Source: Verrucomicrobiia bacterium
GTDB lineage: Bacteria > Verrucomicrobiota > Verrucomicrobiia > Opitutales > Opitutaceae
Assembly: GCA_011525695.1 (NCBI GenBank)
Contig: WYBX01000050.1
Coordinates: forward strand, 1 to 48,969
Length of the DNA stretch: 48,969 bases
Direction: 5' to 3'
Below, piece by piece: positions 7,293 to 15,987 of the stretch (position 1 is its first letter; the number at the start of each line of letters is the position of its first letter). Both the position numbers and the translations under genes were made by a program. The notes under the pieces were generated by a model. That model saw only the letters and a program-made list of their open reading frames with translations. It had not been told where the DNA came from and made no database searches.

Positions 7293-9185
7293 CTACGTAA
7301 TGGCATCAACCGCCACCTTCCGACGGAAAACCACGGCACCCGGCCCCTGCAGGATCGGTGCTGGCGTGGACTCGTCCGGTTCGCGCATTCCACCAAACCG
7401 CCGCTCATTGCTGTCGAGGACGAACTCCCAGATCCCCCGCCCTCCACTCGCTTCGTACCCATGCACGCCCGGTTTAAGCGAGACGATCATCAGCCATTCC
7501 TCCTTCCGATTCCGCCAATGCAACGCGATCGCCTCTTCGCCCACCCGCTCGACTGACCATTCCGTCCGCGGTGGATTCTGGAAGATGGCATGCGCCGCCC
7601 GCAGCCGGAGGCATTCCCGGTAGAGCGCCAGCACTCCCGCATGCGCCGGCTCCTTGCGTTCCTCCCAGCGTAATGTTGCTGATTGCACCGTGGCCTCGGA
7701 CTGCGGGTTGGGCATCCGGGCCAGCAATTCCGGTGTATAGCCCGCCTGCCGGGATTCGAATTCCTTGATCCGGTACCCGGCCATCCTGCCGCCCAGCTCC
7801 CCCGGAAAATCCGTGAAGAACGGAAACGGCGAACTGGCCGCCCACTCCTGCCCCATGAAGAGCATCGGCGTGTACGGGCACAGACAGAGGAAGACCGAAA
7901 CTGCACGATAGCACTCGGGGCTCACCGCCTCGTGCAATCGATCTCCCATCGGCCGGTTTCCGGCCTGGTCATGATTCGAGATGCAATAGACGAACCGCTC
8001 CGGCGGCAGCCGGGAGCCATCGGTACCGCGCGGCCGCCGCCAGCTCGGGTAAGTCTGTCCGTGGTACAGCCAGCCGTCGCGCAACGTCGCCACCCATTCG
8101 TCCAACCCGCCGCGATAATTGACAAAATGCGCATGCCGATCCGCCGCCGCCGCCACCCGGACGGTGTGGTGAAAATCATCAGCCCACATCGCATCCACGC
8201 CCCAGCCGCCCTCCGCCGCAGGCATCACGATCTTCGCGTCATTCCGCTCGTCCTCGGCGATGGTGAAGGCGCCGCGCGCCCGGGCGGCCGCCGCAATTTC
8301 CGCGATGATCGGCACCGCCGAACCATCCTCAATCGCATGCACCGCATCGAGCCGCAGCCCGTCGATCCGAAACTCATCCAGCCACCCGCACGCGTTCTGC
8401 AGGAAAAACTCCCGCACTGGCGCTGATTCCGGACCGTCGAAATTCAACGAGTCGCCCCAGGGATTCGAACGGCTGCGGTGGAAGTAATGCTCCGAGTACG
8501 CGGCCAGCACATTGCCGACCGGTCCGAGATGATTGTAGACCACGTCGAGCACCACCGCCAGCCCGCGGACATGGGCCGCGTCGACCAGCGCCCGCAGATC
8601 GTCGGGGCTGCCATACGCCCGGGACGGGGCGAACAGCATCACGCCATCGTAGCCCCAGTTCCAGCGTCCGGAAAAGTCGGCCACCGGCATCAGCTCGATC
8701 GTGTTCACGCCCAGCTCCGCGAGCGCATCGAGCCGCTCGATCGCGGCCCGAAAGGTGCCCGCCGCGGTGAACGTGCCGACATGCAACTCGTAAATGACGC
8801 GTCCGCGCCAGCCCGGCCGCCGCCAGGACTCCGCCTCCCACTGATACGCCGCGGGCGCCACGACCATGGAGGGTCCCTCCACGCCCTGCGGCTGCCAGCG
8901 TGAGGCGGGATCCGGCACCAGCCGATCCTCCAGCTGGAACCAGTAAAGATCCCCCGGCCGGCCATGCTCGTCCCGCCCAGTGAAAAAGCCCGCGGCGTCG
9001 CGCTCGAGCGAGACGTAACGGGTATCCGCGCCTGCCGCCCCGGTCACCACCCGCACCGCCGAGTGCGCGGGCGCCCAGGCCCGGAAGACGACACCCTCGT
9101 CGCTGGATTGGGCCCCGACCGGCAAAAAGTGGCGTGCCGGAGTGGCTACCATCGGTTCGAGCGACCACGTCAGCATGGGATTCAT
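7293..9185 (-). CDS. treZ: Malto-oligosyltrehalose trehalohydrolase (GH13)
   Basis: TreZ cleaves the maltooligosyl-trehalose made by TreY and releases trehalose from starch or glycogen. The protein has 630 residues from the ATG at 9185; an ATG at 9152 would remove 11. An N-terminal E-set/CBM48 domain (FRAWAPAHSAVRV) precedes the barrel. GH13 motifs are ELMPVADFSGRWNWGYDGV, DVVYNHLGP, GLRLDAVHAI with nucleophile D280, FTIAEDERND with acid/base E311, and SNHDQAGNR. The frame extends antisense through the next gene up to 10598, but this is a shadow. No treY lies in the window, so the partner must be elsewhere. A glycogen-branching enzyme is a less likely alternative because the length and the AEDERND segment favour TreZ. 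Confidence 0.9.
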   Translation of the reverse strand: MNPMLTWSLEPMVATPARHFLPVGAQSSDEGVVFRAWAPAHSAVRVVTGAAGADTRYVSLERDAAGFFTGRDEHGRPGDLYWFQLEDRLVPDPASRWQPQGVEGPSMVVAPAAYQWEAESWRRPGWRGRVIYELHVGTFTAAGTFRAAIERLDALAELGVNTIELMPVADFSGRWNWGYDGVMLFAPSRAYGSPDDLRALVDAAHVRGLAVVLDVVYNHLGPVGNVLAAYSEHYFHRSRSNPWGDSLNFDGPESAPVREFFLQNACGWLDEFRIDGLRLDAVHAIEDGSAVPIIAEIAAAARARGAFTIAEDERNDAKIVMPAAEGGWGVDAMWADDFHHTVRVAAAADRHAHFVNYRGGLDEWVATLRDGWLYHGQTYPSWRRPRGTDGSRLPPERFVYCISNHDQAGNRPMGDRLHEAVSPECYRAVSVFLCLCPYTPMLFMGQEWAASSPFPFFTDFPGELGGRMAGYRIKEFESRQAGYTPELLARMPNPQSEATVQSATLRWEERKEPAHAGVLALYRECLRLRAAHAIFQNPPRTEWSVERVGEEAIALHWRNRKEEWLMIVSLKPGVHGYEASGGRGIWEFVLDSNERRFGGMREPDESTPAPILQGPGAVVFRRKVAVDAIT

Positions 9186-9374
9186 AGATACCCGGAACGC
9201 CATCCAGTGCCGAGAAAAGTCATCCGGCGCACAATGCGGCGGGATCAGCCGCGGTCCCCCGGACTGCGCCCCCCGCACATTTTCCCGCGAATCGTCCGAT
9301 CGCGGTTGCCGGCTGCCAGCGGGCCTGCCTCTTTGGAGCGGATATCGTCGAACGCCGACTGTCATTTTCCCACC
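9186..9374. promoter_or_regulatory. Divergent promoter region treZ / PEPCK-like gene
   Basis: These 189 bp separate two genes read away from each other, so both promoters should lie here. I see no strong sigma-70 hexamers and no long palindrome. Confidence 0.5.
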
Positions 9375-12300
9375 ATGGCCAGTACCTCGCAACCCGCTCC
9401 CCATCAGGTCCCGGATGATTCCGACGAGCAACTCGTCGCCTACCTCAACCTGAAGCTCCGCGAAATCGGCCAGCCCGGGGTCGTGACCCCGCCCGCCGAC
9501 GCCCTCTCGCCTCTGGTCGATCATTTCCTTGCCCTCAGCCGCGAGAAGGATCGGGCGCTGTCGCGCCATCTTTGTCCCGTCGATCAACGGATTCAGAATT
9601 TCTTCTACGAACACCTTGAAGGGCTCTGCGAGGTCCCGCGGCTGCCCGGCAACACCCTGGTGCTCGACCGGCCGGGGCTCGCACGCGTGCTCTCGCTGCC
9701 GCCCGACGCCGACCGCTATCAAAACCCGATGATCACGTCGCACCGCGTCCGCCAGGGCGTGCTGCACAACCCGCGCGCGGACCGGCGGACAACCCAGGGA
9801 ATCTTCCACGTCGCCGAAATCGGCCCGGCGGTGCCGGACGACAAGAAGGCGGTGCCGCCCGCGGTGTTTGGCCGGATGCTGCGCCACGCCCTGCAGCCGC
9901 CCGCGGAATTGCTGCGGCTGCCCTTCACCGCTACGGCGCCGGCACCCGCCGAGACGTTTGTCTCGCTCCACCTCCGGCCGGTGGTCTGCCCGGCCGTTCC
10001 CGGGGTGACTCCGCAGCGCGCACTGGAAACGCGGTTCTTTGTTCCCGGCTCGCTCGTCGCCAACCTCGATTTCGTGGAGCGGATCTTCGGCAATGCCGGC
10101 GATCCCCATCTGCCCGAGAACGACGCGGCGCTCGATCCCGGGCACTGGACCGGCCACACCGGCTGCGTCATCCTCGCGACGCACCTCACGCAGTTGACGA
10201 AAAAGGAGCTCGGGCTGCCCGCCTGGACCGACGCGACGCCGCGGCAGCGGCGCGACGGGATGGCCTGGAAGGATCCGGGTGAGCGCTACAACGATGGCGC
10301 GGCGTTCAAGCTGACGGCACGGGACCAGGGCGGCGTGATCGTCACCCTGATCGCCGACAATTATTTCGGCTACTGCAAGAAGGACGTGAAGGCCCAGATC
10401 AGCTTCGCCGCGAACCTGCATGGCCAGGTGGAGGAGGAGCACGCCGGCGGCGCAATCGTCTTCCCGAGCTACGACTTGGGGGAGGATTTTCAGCTCAGCC
10501 GGCACCTGGCGATCGTCGACCACACCTTCGAGGAAACACTGGCGCAACTCGGCAGCCGGATCGAGGTCCAGCCCGGCGGCTGGGCGCGCGACCGCCAATA
10601 TCCGGATATCTGCTACGTGCCCCAGGACGCGTTCTTCGATCTCCGCGCCCAGTCAATCTCGTGGGTCCGGGCGGACGGCACCCCGCAGAAGCTCAAGCTC
10701 CGGCCCCGGCACACCTATGTCCTGCCCTCGGGCTACAAGATCGAGATGTGCAAGCCCGACGAGGGTCGCCGCTGGCGGCTCCGCGGCACGACCGCCGAGG
10801 GACTGCTCTGCCACAAGCCGAGCACCGTCTCGGGGGGCGGCAAATCGGAGATTTCCAAGTCGATCGCCGATGCGACCTTCATCGGGCCCAACTTCGTCGG
10901 AGATCTCAATGCCGACTTCGATCTCGTCGACACGATCCTGCGCCGCGAGTATGGCCAGCGTTTCCGGAATCCCGCGAGCAACCGGCCGAAGGGCCGGCCG
11001 TTGCTCAGCATGGAACGTTCGCTCGGCTCGGTGGTGAAACTGCTGAGCCGCAGCCCGGACTATACCGACGAGTACAATGCCTGGCTCGACACCATCCCGC
11101 ATCACATCCGCGACCTGGTCCTGCTGATCAAGCGTTACGCGAAGCCGGAATGGGAGGGCGACTGGCGCCACCACTTCAGTGTCGACACGATCAACGGTCG
11201 TCCGGGCAACGAGGTGAAATACCACCGGCAGAAGGTGCTCACGCATTATCTCCGCGTCGGCTTCACCCGCGACGGCGGCTGGCGGACGTTCAGCCTCCGG
11301 AAGGACTTCTTTCCTGCGGTGAAAATCCAGGCCGAGGACGACATCACCGCCGCGGTGGTGGTGCCGGCCCGCAAGGTGGTGGGCGCGCCCGCCTGGGCCC
11401 GCGAAAGAATCTCGCTCAAGTTCGTCCACAACTGCGAATTCTCGCTCTTCCAGCGGCCCGACGAGGCGATCGTGCGCGGCTACGACAAGCGGACCGAGCG
11501 CGATTTTTCCCGGCCGGGAAATTTCTTCTCCAACTACGAGCCGCTCGACCGCGAAGCGGCCCGATCGATCGTCGATGACGCCATCGGGTTCGACGCCTTC
11601 ACCGAGCCGGTGCGCGCCATTTTCCAGGAATTCCTCGCCGCCGACCGCCCCGACTTCCTCGCCTCGCCCGCCCATCCGCGGCTGGTCGAGGGCAAACCCT
11701 CGAAGAATCCGCGCTACCTGCAGCACCGCCCCGATCTCGAGGATCCGCGGACCACCTACCTCGCCCAGGTGGGCGCGCGGCTGTATCGCCGCGTGCCGGC
11801 CCAATCCGCTCCGCTGTTTCCCGTGGGTGCGGTGCTGGCGGGACGGCGGCTGAATCCGCCCGAACCCGGGATCCGGCCGCTCTGCGTCTACGGCCCGCTG
11901 CATTACCAGGAACCGCCGGAGGCGTTCATGGATTTCATCGCGAGCATCACCGGCAAGTCGCCATCCACGACCGGTGCCGGCTCGGAGGGCGCGCTGACGA
12001 AGGGGCCGTTCAACGCCCTGCCGCCGATCCACGATCTCAATGCCGCGCTGGTCTCGTTTGTCCTGACGGACCTGGCGGTGTTTTCCTCGGCCGCGGGCTG
12101 GATCGGCCCGCGGTATCGGGTCGACCATGACATCAGCCTGCTCATCCCGGAGATCTGGGCGCGGATGACACCGGAGGAGCGTTCGCCGCGCTACCTGATC
12201 GAGAATGGTTACCTCGAACGCTGCACCGACTTCGAACACGAGGGGAAGCCGGTCCTCGCCAGCCGGCTGGGCTGGCGGATCACGGCGCGTTTCGTGCAGT

Positions 12301-12818
12301 CCTTCTGTGGCCGCGTCCTGAGCAATCCCAGCACGCTCTTCGAAGAGGAGTTGCTCCGGCCGGAATTGCAGGATGCCGCCATCTTCGCCGATGGCGTGGA
12401 CAACATCGTCCAGGCCATGCGCCTGGCCGCTTCCAGCTATTTTGCGGACGGATCGATTGCGCAGGCGGTGCCGCCGCTCCAGGCGCTGCTGCATCTCATG
12501 CGCGACGGAACCTGGGAGGGCGCCGACGCCCGCAACGCAGAGTTCCGTGCGCTGTTCAGCCGCGAACAGATGCTGCAAAGCGACTGGTATCGCGCGCGCC
12601 TCGAGACTCAGCAGCGGCGCGACGTCGCGCGCTGGGAGGCGCATGTGCGTTATGTCGAGAAGATCGCCGGATTGAAGAATTATGCCGACGTCGTGTCCCG
12701 GCTCGATTTGCGCCGCCGGCTCGCCGACGCCCAGTCGGCCCTCGCCGCGGCGCGTGCGCCCGGCTATGTGGACGCCTTGGTCGGCACGATTGGCGTCGAT
12801 CCCGCGCTGGTGCCATAG
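9375..12818 (+). CDS. Large PEPCK-like protein, candidate PPi-dependent PEP carboxykinase
   Basis: The product has 1147 residues from the ATG at 9375; the frame is open further upstream but overlaps treZ antisense. Two segments resemble metal- and nucleotide-site motifs of GTP-dependent PEP carboxykinase. DNYFGYCKKDVKAQISFA is like the GK-K segment that binds Mn and oxaloacetate. STVSGGGKSEISK looks like a modified kinase-1a P-loop. The size fits PPi-type PEPCK (around 1100-1200 residues, known from Entamoeba and Propionibacterium), which interconverts oxaloacetate and PEP using pyrophosphate. The assignment comes from motif memory and length, not from an alignment. No signal peptide or membrane segment is visible. 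It stands alone, divergent from treZ. The alternative is a conserved protein of unknown function. Confidence 0.6.
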   Translation: MASTSQPAPHQVPDDSDEQLVAYLNLKLREIGQPGVVTPPADALSPLVDHFLALSREKDRALSRHLCPVDQRIQNFFYEHLEGLCEVPRLPGNTLVLDRPGLARVLSLPPDADRYQNPMITSHRVRQGVLHNPRADRRTTQGIFHVAEIGPAVPDDKKAVPPAVFGRMLRHALQPPAELLRLPFTATAPAPAETFVSLHLRPVVCPAVPGVTPQRALETRFFVPGSLVANLDFVERIFGNAGDPHLPENDAALDPGHWTGHTGCVILATHLTQLTKKELGLPAWTDATPRQRRDGMAWKDPGERYNDGAAFKLTARDQGGVIVTLIADNYFGYCKKDVKAQISFAANLHGQVEEEHAGGAIVFPSYDLGEDFQLSRHLAIVDHTFEETLAQLGSRIEVQPGGWARDRQYPDICYVPQDAFFDLRAQSISWVRADGTPQKLKLRPRHTYVLPSGYKIEMCKPDEGRRWRLRGTTAEGLLCHKPSTVSGGGKSEISKSIADATFIGPNFVGDLNADFDLVDTILRREYGQRFRNPASNRPKGRPLLSMERSLGSVVKLLSRSPDYTDEYNAWLDTIPHHIRDLVLLIKRYAKPEWEGDWRHHFSVDTINGRPGNEVKYHRQKVLTHYLRVGFTRDGGWRTFSLRKDFFPAVKIQAEDDITAAVVVPARKVVGAPAWARERISLKFVHNCEFSLFQRPDEAIVRGYDKRTERDFSRPGNFFSNYEPLDREAARSIVDDAIGFDAFTEPVRAIFQEFLAADRPDFLASPAHPRLVEGKPSKNPRYLQHRPDLEDPRTTYLAQVGARLYRRVPAQSAPLFPVGAVLAGRRLNPPEPGIRPLCVYGPLHYQEPPEAFMDFIASITGKSPSTTGAGSEGALTKGPFNALPPIHDLNAALVSFVLTDLAVFSSAAGWIGPRYRVDHDISLLIPEIWARMTPEERSPRYLIENGYLERCTDFEHEGKPVLASRLGWRITARFVQSFCGRVLSNPSTLFEEELLRPELQDAAIFADGVDNIVQAMRLAASSYFADGSIAQAVPPLQALLHLMRDGTWEGADARNAEFRALFSREQMLQSDWYRARLETQQRRDVARWEAHVRYVEKIAGLKNYADVVSRLDLRRRLADAQSALAAARAPGYVDALVGTIGVDPALVP

Positions 12819-12905
12819 GGGCACAACCCTCCCCCGCCGCGTTCGACGAAGTCAGGGCCCGAGCCTGGTTGAGGGAGCGTTTCAGATTTCCGGCCGCCAG
12901 CCAAA

Positions 12906-12943
12906 AACCACTCATATGCCCCGATCATGTTATATGAGTGGTT
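12906..12943. promoter_or_regulatory. AT-rich 12-bp inverted repeat
   Basis: AACCACTCATAT (12906-12917) and ATATGAGTGGTT (12932-12943) are perfect complements with a 14-nt spacer. The block is AT-rich in a GC-rich setting. It lies 88 bp past the PEPCK-like gene and about 140 bp before the cytochrome gene, so it could be an operator or a terminator stem without a U-run. Confidence 0.55.
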
Positions 12944-12956
12944 GGGAGTCGCGGCC

Positions 12957-12996
12957 GGGAAATTTCGCGACCCAGGGAATTTCCGGAGAAATTTCC
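12957..12996. promoter_or_regulatory. Three iterated GGGAAATTTC-like palindromes
   Basis: GGGAAATTTC (12957-12966), GGGAATTTCC (12975-12984) and GGAGAAATTTCC (12985-12996) repeat a GRAATTTC palindromic core within 40 bp. They lie about 90 bp upstream of the cytochrome start. An iterated operator is possible; nothing else supports it. Confidence 0.35.
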
Positions 12997-13084
12997 GCCG
13001 GACTTTGCTCCGCGGCCAGCGCGCGGCGATTAATACTCACCCGCGGCTTGCCAGCGGCCAAGCCACTACGATTTCCTCGGTGCA

Positions 13085-15862
13085 ATGCCCACGATCCCAC
13101 CCCGTGTCGCACGCATCGCCGTGCGCTGTCTCCTGTCGCTGTTCACTGCCGGAGCTGTCCTCGCGCAGCCGGCGCCGGACCGCCGGTTGCCGATGCCCGG
13201 AATCGAACCGCCGGCAGCACTGATCCCGCCGGAACTCTTCTCGCTGCCCGACGACCTCGAGGTCACGGTGTGGGCCCGCTCACCCCAGTTGCGGCAACCC
13301 TCCAATATCGATGTCGATGCCCGGGGCCGGGTCTGGGTCGCCGAGGCGATGAATTACCGCCGCCATGCCGGCAAGGATCCCGCCGGTGATCGGATCATGG
13401 TGCTCGAGGATACGGACGGCGACGGCCAGGCGGATCAGAGCCACGTCTTCGTCCAGGAGCCGCTGCTGCACGCCCCGCTCGGCGTCGCGGTGATTGACAA
13501 CCAGATCATCGTCTCCAATGCCCCGGATCTCATCGTCTATACCGATGTCGATCGGGATGCGAAATTCGATGCCCGCGTGGACAAGCGGGAGGTCCTGCTC
13601 ACCGGCTTCAACGGCCGCAACCACGATCATTCGCTGCACTCCGTCACGTTTGGTCCCGACGGGAAGTACTATTTCAATCACGGCAACACCTCGGCCGCCT
13701 TCACCGATCGCTCGGGCCGGGCCTTCCGGATCGGCAGCACCTACGATCCGTCCTCGAGCGGGGCGGTTCCTCTCTACAGCTGGCAGCCGATCGAACTCGC
13801 CGGTGCGCGGAGCGACGACGGCCACGTCTATGTCGGCGGTTTCACGGTCCGGATGAATCCGGATGGCACCCAGGCGGAGATCATCGGGTTCAACTACCGC
13901 AACAGCTACGAGCAAACGATCACCTCGTTCGGCGATGTGTTTCATAACGACAACGACGATCCGCCGGCGGCGCGCACGACCTTCCTGATGGAATACGGCA
14001 ATACCGGATTCTTCTCGCGCGACGGCGAGCGCACCTGGCGGGTCGACAAGCGGCCCGGCCAGCCGACGGCGATTGCCGAGTGGCGGCAGGACGATCCGGG
14101 CACCATTCCGGTCGGCGATGTGTACGGCAATGGAGCCCCGACCGGCATCGTGTTCTACGAGGGCGACGCCCTGGGCGAAAAGTGGCGCGGCGTTCTCCTC
14201 AGCTGTGAAACGGCGCGCAACGTCGTCTTCGGCTACTTTCCGAAGCTGGAGGGCGCGGGGTACGCACTGGAGCGGTTCAATTTCCTGACGACCAACAAGG
14301 AACAGGTGTTCGGCGGAATCGATTCCCAGCGCGGCCGGCTCATGGCCGGAGAGCTCAAGACCTGGTTCCGGCCGTCCGATATCGCGGTCGGCCCGGATGG
14401 CGCAATTTATGTCTCCGACTGGTTTGATCCGCGCACCGGTGGCCACCAGGCCCGCGACAGCAGTTTCGCCGGCGCAATTTATCGGATCGCCCCGAAAGGC
14501 CGGCGGCTGACCATCCCGCGTCTCGACCTCAACACCATCTCTGGCCAGATCGCGGCGTTGAAGAATCCGGCGGTCAACGTCCGTGCACTCGGGTTCAACA
14601 AGCTGAGGGCGCAGGGGAGCGCGGCCGTCGGTCCGGTCGCGGAACTGCTGCGCGATCCGAACCCCTATGTCCGCAGTCGCGCCGTCTTCCTGCTTGCCCA
14701 GCTGGGCGCGAAAGGCCTGGCCCAGGTAGAAACGCAGTTCCGCTCGGAGGATCCGATGCTGCGGATTGCGGCGTTTCGCGCGCTGCGCCGCGCCGTGACG
14801 ACCCCGGAGGCACGCGCGCGCGAACTGGCGCCGACGCCCGACCAGGTGATCGCCCGGGCCAGGATGCTCGCGGATGACGCCTCGCCCGCCGTCCGCCGCG
14901 AGGCCGCGCTGGCGATGCGCGACGTGCCGTTCGCCCAGTCGCGCGATATCCTCCTCGCCGTCGCCCGCGGCTATGATGGCGCGGATCGCTCCTATCTGGA
15001 GGCCTGGGGCACCGGCGCCACGAACAAGGAGGCCGATCTTTATGCCGCGCTCGCCCGGCAGGCGCCCGGCAAGGATCCGGCAATGTGGCCGGCACGATTT
15101 GCCAACCTGATCTGGCGGTTGACTCCGGCGGGCGCGGAAGACGCCTTCGCCGCCCGGGCCGCCGCCCCGGCGCTCCCCGAGCCCGACCGGCTCGCCGCCG
15201 TCACGGCGCTCGGGTTCATTCCCACCCGTGCCTCCGCGCAGGCATTGCTCGAACTTGCCCAGCATGGCGAGGGGATGGTGAAGACCCACGCGCTGTGGTG
15301 GCTGATCAATTACCGCGATATCCGCTGGCCCGACGCCGGAATCGATGCCGAGCTCAAGGCACGCCGGCTGTATGATCCCGAATCGATTGCCATCGCCCCG
15401 ATGGTCATCCCGGAGCCCTCCCCCACCAGCCTTCCGCCAGCAGCAGATATCGCGCGGCTCACCGGCAACCCCCGCCGTGGCGCGGAGGTGGCGCAAAGCT
15501 GCCTCGCCTGCCACCGGATCGGCGCGCAGGGAGCCGACTATGGCCCGGCGTTGAACGGCTTTGCGCGGGCGCAGACCACCGAGATGGTGATTCAGGCCAT
15601 CATCGATCCCTCCGCCGAGATTGCCCATGGCTTTGACGGCACGAACGTGACGCTGCAGGATGGCACGGTCGTGCAGGGGATTGCGCTCAGCAATGGAGAC
15701 CCCCTCGTCGTCCAGTCAATGGGCGGGGTGACACAGATGATCCCGGCCGGCCGCGTGAAAAAGCAGTCCCAGCTCGGTCGCTCGCTCATGCTGAGCGCGG
15801 AGCAACTCGGGCTCAGCGCGCAGGACGTGGCGGACGTCGTGGCCTATCTGAAAACACAGTAA
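13085..15862 (+). CDS. PVC-type secreted beta-propeller/HEAT/heme-binding (CxxCH) protein
   Basis: The 925-residue product begins with a signal peptide (cleavage probably after AGAVLA, near residue 27). Residues about 40-460 are a sorbosone-dehydrogenase-like beta-propeller (PSNIDVDARGRVWVAEAMNY, DGDGQAD, NHDHSLHSVTFGPDG). Residues about 470-750 are HEAT-like helical repeats. The C-terminus, about 785-925, is a cytochrome c-like domain with heme motif CLACH starting at C806. This order is that of the Planctomycetes/Verrucomicrobia membrane-bound dehydrogenase plus heme-binding-domain family, thought to act in the periplasm. The substrate is unknown. It is monocistronic as far as visible and is the strongest taxonomic marker in the window. 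Confidence 0.9.
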   Translation: MPTIPPRVARIAVRCLLSLFTAGAVLAQPAPDRRLPMPGIEPPAALIPPELFSLPDDLEVTVWARSPQLRQPSNIDVDARGRVWVAEAMNYRRHAGKDPAGDRIMVLEDTDGDGQADQSHVFVQEPLLHAPLGVAVIDNQIIVSNAPDLIVYTDVDRDAKFDARVDKREVLLTGFNGRNHDHSLHSVTFGPDGKYYFNHGNTSAAFTDRSGRAFRIGSTYDPSSSGAVPLYSWQPIELAGARSDDGHVYVGGFTVRMNPDGTQAEIIGFNYRNSYEQTITSFGDVFHNDNDDPPAARTTFLMEYGNTGFFSRDGERTWRVDKRPGQPTAIAEWRQDDPGTIPVGDVYGNGAPTGIVFYEGDALGEKWRGVLLSCETARNVVFGYFPKLEGAGYALERFNFLTTNKEQVFGGIDSQRGRLMAGELKTWFRPSDIAVGPDGAIYVSDWFDPRTGGHQARDSSFAGAIYRIAPKGRRLTIPRLDLNTISGQIAALKNPAVNVRALGFNKLRAQGSAAVGPVAELLRDPNPYVRSRAVFLLAQLGAKGLAQVETQFRSEDPMLRIAAFRALRRAVTTPEARARELAPTPDQVIARARMLADDASPAVRREAALAMRDVPFAQSRDILLAVARGYDGADRSYLEAWGTGATNKEADLYAALARQAPGKDPAMWPARFANLIWRLTPAGAEDAFAARAAAPALPEPDRLAAVTALGFIPTRASAQALLELAQHGEGMVKTHALWWLINYRDIRWPDAGIDAELKARRLYDPESIAIAPMVIPEPSPTSLPPAADIARLTGNPRRGAEVAQSCLACHRIGAQGADYGPALNGFARAQTTEMVIQAIIDPSAEIAHGFDGTNVTLQDGTVVQGIALSNGDPLVVQSMGGVTQMIPAGRVKKQSQLGRSLMLSAEQLGLSAQDVADVVAYLKTQ

Positions 15863-15951
15863 GACCTGGCGGCCGGGGCCGTCAGCGCCAGCCGCGGTGG
15901 AAATGAAGCCAAGCACAGTTTCATCCCTGCCGCGCGCGACCCCGCCCCGTC

Positions 15952-15987
15952 CCGGCATACCGAACTCCGCTGGCCGGGCTATGCCGG
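15952..15987. terminator. Inverted repeat in the convergent gap
   Basis: CCGGCATA (15952-15959) and TATGCCGG (15980-15987) flank 20 nt in the 116-bp gap between convergent genes. The right arm overlaps the stop codon of the glucan synthase (CTA at 15979-15981). It may serve as a bidirectional end, but no U-run is present. Confidence 0.4.

Noticed and set aside
10653..12824. 723-codon minus-strand open frame opposite the PEPCK-like gene
   Set aside because: Low-complexity Arg/Asp/Gly/Val-rich translation without motifs; the plus-strand frame has PEPCK-like motifs and is full-length.
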